In this document: positions 26,501-28,321 of the stretch, piece after piece | How positions within the stretch are numbered: the stretch's first letter is position 1 | How the letters are laid out: each line of letters begins with the position of its first letter | DNA from: a virus | Reading direction: 5' to 3' (one strand) | IMG/VR virus record: IMGVR_UViG_3300020421_000106 | Span: 1-28,321 of that record | DNA: 28,321 bases | Made by a program: the position numbers and the translations under genes | The notes under the pieces: model-generated | The model's database searches: none | The model's input: only the letters and a program-made list of their open reading frames with translations | Told to the model about the DNA's origin: nothing

Positions 26501-28321
26501 TGATTATTCTAGAATAGTAAGAAAGAAAAATTCTTCTATACCATCTAACAGACTTTTGATTGTATTTGATTATTATGATACATCAGCAGCAGAGTCTGGA
26601 GATTTCTTCACTGTAAACTCATACAATAAAGATAGGTATACTTATGATATTCCTACTGTTGGTGCTAATAGAGCAACTGATACTATAGATTTTAGACCTA
26701 AAGTTGTTCCATTTAATCCATCTACTGCTACAACAGGTGTTAAATCTCCATTTGCATTTGCTAATAGGAAATTTGAAACTACAACAAATTATGCTATAGC
26801 ACCTAATGAAAGTACAGTACTTGGATATAGTTATTACTTACCTAGAATTGATAAGTTAGTTATTAATAAATTTGAACAAGTTAAATTGATTAAAGGTGTA
26901 TCTGAGGATAGACCATCACCACCTACTGAAGTTGGTGATTCAATGGAAGTTGCTGAAATAACATTACCACCTTATTTGTATGATCCTCAAAAAGGACCAG
27001 CAATAAGGATGTATGATAATAGAAGATTTACTATGAGAGATATTGGAAAAATCGAGAAGAGAGTTTCCAATCTTGAAGTAATGACTTCTTTAACTGCTCT
27101 TGAATTGGATACTAAGTCACTTCAAGTAACAGATTCTACAGGTACTAATAGATTTAAAACTGGTTTTGTTGTTAATGATTTCAAAAATAGAGATTTTATT
27201 GATTTTAATATAGATTCTGGTTCCAGATGTGATGTTGATGTTGTAAATCAAGAATTAATTAGTGCGGTTGATTTTTGGTCTCTAAGGGCAGAACTTGCTT
27301 TAAATCCTGCTATTGATAAGACAACAGCAGATATGTCATCTAATCTTGGATTATTAGATCCAAATTGCCAAAAAACTGGTGATCTAATAACACTTAAGTA
27401 TGATGAAGCTACATGGTTGGATCAACCACAAGCATCAAGACTTGTAAATGTTAATCCATTTGAAGTTACTGTTTTTGTTGGTGCTGTTCAATTAGATCCA
27501 CCATCAGATAATTGGGTAAGAACAATTTATATTGATAATTATAGAACCGAATCTACTGGTGCTAAATGGATAGAGCAAGCAAATATTGTTTCTGATGTTA
27601 CTACTGTAGGTACAACTGTAGATGTAACTGAAACTGATGTTGAAGCAGATCAAGATATATTTGATGGTAATCATACTGATATTACAACTACCAAGACAAC
27701 TACTACAACACAAAAAGTAGAAACATCTTTCACAAACACTATTGAAAATCTTAGAGAATTTGATTATGTTGAGAGTGTTAAAGTTTCTGGAACAGCAGAT
27801 AAATTTATGCGTTCTAGGAATGTAGGATTTGCTGCCAATGGATTAAAAGCATTTACTAAACATATTCATAAACTCAATACAGGTACTCCTGATATATTCC
27901 CTAAATTAATTCAAATTGAAATGTCAACTGGATCTCAAGGGTTTACTGTTGGTGAAAGTGTTAGGATAAGAAACGGATTCTATAGTATAGGTAGAGTTAA
28001 AGCAGCAGCACCTAATCATAAGTTTGGTAAAAATACACCAGATATTTTGAGTGGTATATCAAAACCAGCACATATGATAGAGACTTATATATCCGATCCA
28101 TTTGATAAGTCAAGACCAGCACCATCTGATACATATTCTCCAACTTCAATTCTATTCAATTGTGATATTGAAAGTTTAGCAAATGATGAGAATTATGCTG
28201 GATATGTTGTTAATGGTGCAACTCTTACTGGAGAAACAAGTGGTGCTGAAGCAACAGTTACTAGTGTAGATCTTTATTCTGACACTTATGGTGATTTATT
28301 GGGAGCATTCTACTTTAGAAA
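23574..28321 (+). CDS. DUF4815-type virion structural protein (3' partial)
   Basis: The frame from ATG 23574 stays open to the window edge (1,582 complete codons plus 2 nt). The first 60 residues are the DUF4815 signature: SPYYDDFDKAKNYYRTLFKP, GFPVQARELTGLQSILQNQI, ESFGSHMFKEGSM. These proteins occur in T4-like and other phages as tail-fibre or baseplate-periphery components. Further landmarks are YTYDIPTVGANRATDTIDFRP (about 1022-1042), a short coiled coil (RDIGKIEKRVSNLEVMTSLTALELD, about 1155-1180), a Thr-run (TTTKTTTTT, about 1370) and FMRSRNVGFAANGLKAFTKH (1411-1430). The window ends in a GDLLGAFYFR segment. The coiled coil suggests a trimeric fibre-like assembly. It follows gp8 by 6 nt and shares its transcript. 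In T4 the next genes are 9 and 10; this occupies that position, but whether it replaces gp10 is inference. Confidence 0.85.
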   Translation, partial: MSQKTNLNISPYYDDFDKAKNYYRTLFKPGFPVQARELTGLQSILQNQIESFGSHMFKEGSMVIPGSVTYDSTYFSCKVNADHLGIDVSVYLDALIKNNDGKGTKVRGQESQITARISNYILPPTEGVDDITIFVKYSESDSQGISQAFPDNEILILEENVTYGNTTLTTGDTILTLTSDLASNTGSSVGVDTGVYYVRGLFVDVSKSLVVLEPYSNKPSYRVGFEINEEIINASDDSLLNDNAKGFTNYAAPGADRLKVSLKLSKKALLDYSNDTNFVELIRIRKGEIKKLQDKSVYNIIKDYFAERTYDESGNYSVEPFSVSIHNSLNNEFGSGGMYIEGEKTDLGATPSDDLMNVVLSPGKAYVRGYDVALPGTTVLDVDKPRDTKNIKAGAVDFRMGSILKVNNSEGMPKFGIGGDSSIVELYNGRKGASNASTGLKIGEARVYNYALSDAPYSDNDTEWDLHMFDIQTYTTLQISNGTSVPTGTRVRGLSSGAIGYVAGVNSSEINVSQTTGQFVVGEQLRFNESDNVVGQDNSTSSIVKIWTYSTDDIKSVYQASANSGLNGSKNFVADSVLYDRILPNFKITDQLEIKNSGGTTTATCLGKRFSGAVGIKTDAIISYQTGYGSQGLIVYNRVNVISADGSIIGLDAVEDLAGTNSQGQALTFISGDTPTAGVTTTSTFTVKVPRIINLGRSGLYSQLPKRNISTVDLSDSNLTITRQAVNRTVSAQKEIELTVDQVMADSGTGGAVGISTALFEPFDAERYSIVYEDGTVEKLTSEQVQITGGFTAKFTRLSKNSGTATVNTTLKKIGLSSKGKDYVRSSQLEVTNTAGVTTTTKGLEASPAYGLRIEDHEISLNVPDAVKIIAVYESTNKDKPTFDSLTFVSGLALDDNVSIGEKVRGEDSRAVGQVVNVTPNKVEYVLLNDSQFARGEKAVFLESNIEANIQKKGDGNYSDRTNNYSLDKGQRKQYYDYSRIVRKKNSSIPSNRLLIVFDYYDTSAAESGDFFTVNSYNKDRYTYDIPTVGANRATDTIDFRPKVVPFNPSTATTGVKSPFAFANRKFETTTNYAIAPNESTVLGYSYYLPRIDKLVINKFEQVKLIKGVSEDRPSPPTEVGDSMEVAEITLPPYLYDPQKGPAIRMYDNRRFTMRDIGKIEKRVSNLEVMTSLTALELDTKSLQVTDSTGTNRFKTGFVVNDFKNRDFIDFNIDSGSRCDVDVVNQELISAVDFWSLRAELALNPAIDKTTADMSSNLGLLDPNCQKTGDLITLKYDEATWLDQPQASRLVNVNPFEVTVFVGAVQLDPPSDNWVRTIYIDNYRTESTGAKWIEQANIVSDVTTVGTTVDVTETDVEADQDIFDGNHTDITTTKTTTTTQKVETSFTNTIENLREFDYVESVKVSGTADKFMRSRNVGFAANGLKAFTKHIHKLNTGTPDIFPKLIQIEMSTGSQGFTVGESVRIRNGFYSIGRVKAAAPNHKFGKNTPDILSGISKPAHMIETYISDPFDKSRPAPSDTYSPTSILFNCDIESLANDENYAGYVVNGATLTGETSGAEATVTSVDLYSDTYGDLLGAFYFR

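Noticed and set aside
1-28321. tRNA genes, CRISPR arrays, insertion sequences, integrase or attachment sites
   Set aside because: I looked for cloverleaf-like pairs, regularly spaced short repeats and transposase or integrase motifs and saw none. The repeats present are inside coding sequence, or are the short motifs described.

Overview
The window reads as the virion-structure region of a T4-like myovirus, most likely a marine cyanophage (Prochlorococcus or Synechococcus host). The grounds are: the T4 baseplate-wedge order gp25 - gp6 - gp7 position - gp8, followed by a DUF4815-type structural protein; a YHYH domain inside a very large tail/baseplate ORF; T4-type late promoter motifs (TATAAATA); small accessory genes of a kind I recall beside gene 25 in cyanophages; and a strongly A+T-rich coding style from about 1.4 kb onward. 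A T4-like phage of another marine bacterium cannot be excluded from sequence alone. Every supported gene is on the + strand.

Layout. 1-170: the 3' end of an unidentified gene whose stop codon lies in a terminator hairpin, followed by an uninterrupted run of 25 T. 171-1310: a block visibly richer in G+C than the rest, holding a structured leader with a Shine-Dalgarno consensus, inverted repeats, a highly acidic ArdA-like antirestriction gene, and an unidentified small basic ORF with strong hairpins on either side. 1311-2943: two sigma70-like (early-type) promoters driving a short AbrB/MazE-like protein, a small overlapping hypothetical gene, a GT-A-type glycosyltransferase and two small overlapping genes, closed by a UUCG-loop terminator. 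2944-end: a late structural unit opened by a T4-like late promoter: gp25, gp6, one uninterrupted 5,515-codon gene in the gp7 slot, a second late promoter, gp8, and a DUF4815-type gene that runs off the end.

How the genes work together: in T4, gp25, gp6, gp7 and gp8 are subunits of the same baseplate wedge. Here gp25, gp6 and gp8 are close to T4 size or moderately enlarged, while the gp7-position protein is enormously expanded. Residues about 17-40 and 200-300 resemble, from memory of T4 gp7, that protein's C-terminal region (FYQSKG...FKVLY; LVGQT). A later piece, about residues 2460-2565 (SYSVKS...IHPAG), looks like the continuation of the same fold, so the wedge core appears split by about 2,150 residues that include a YHYH domain and many GxGY-type beta repeats. 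It is then followed by about 2,950 more residues, including an array of F-x-C / Y-P-R repeats (residues about 3627-4903). This split and expanded gp7 and its cysteine/YPR array are the most unusual things in the window. The second is the ArdA-like gene with its structured, repeat-rich leader.
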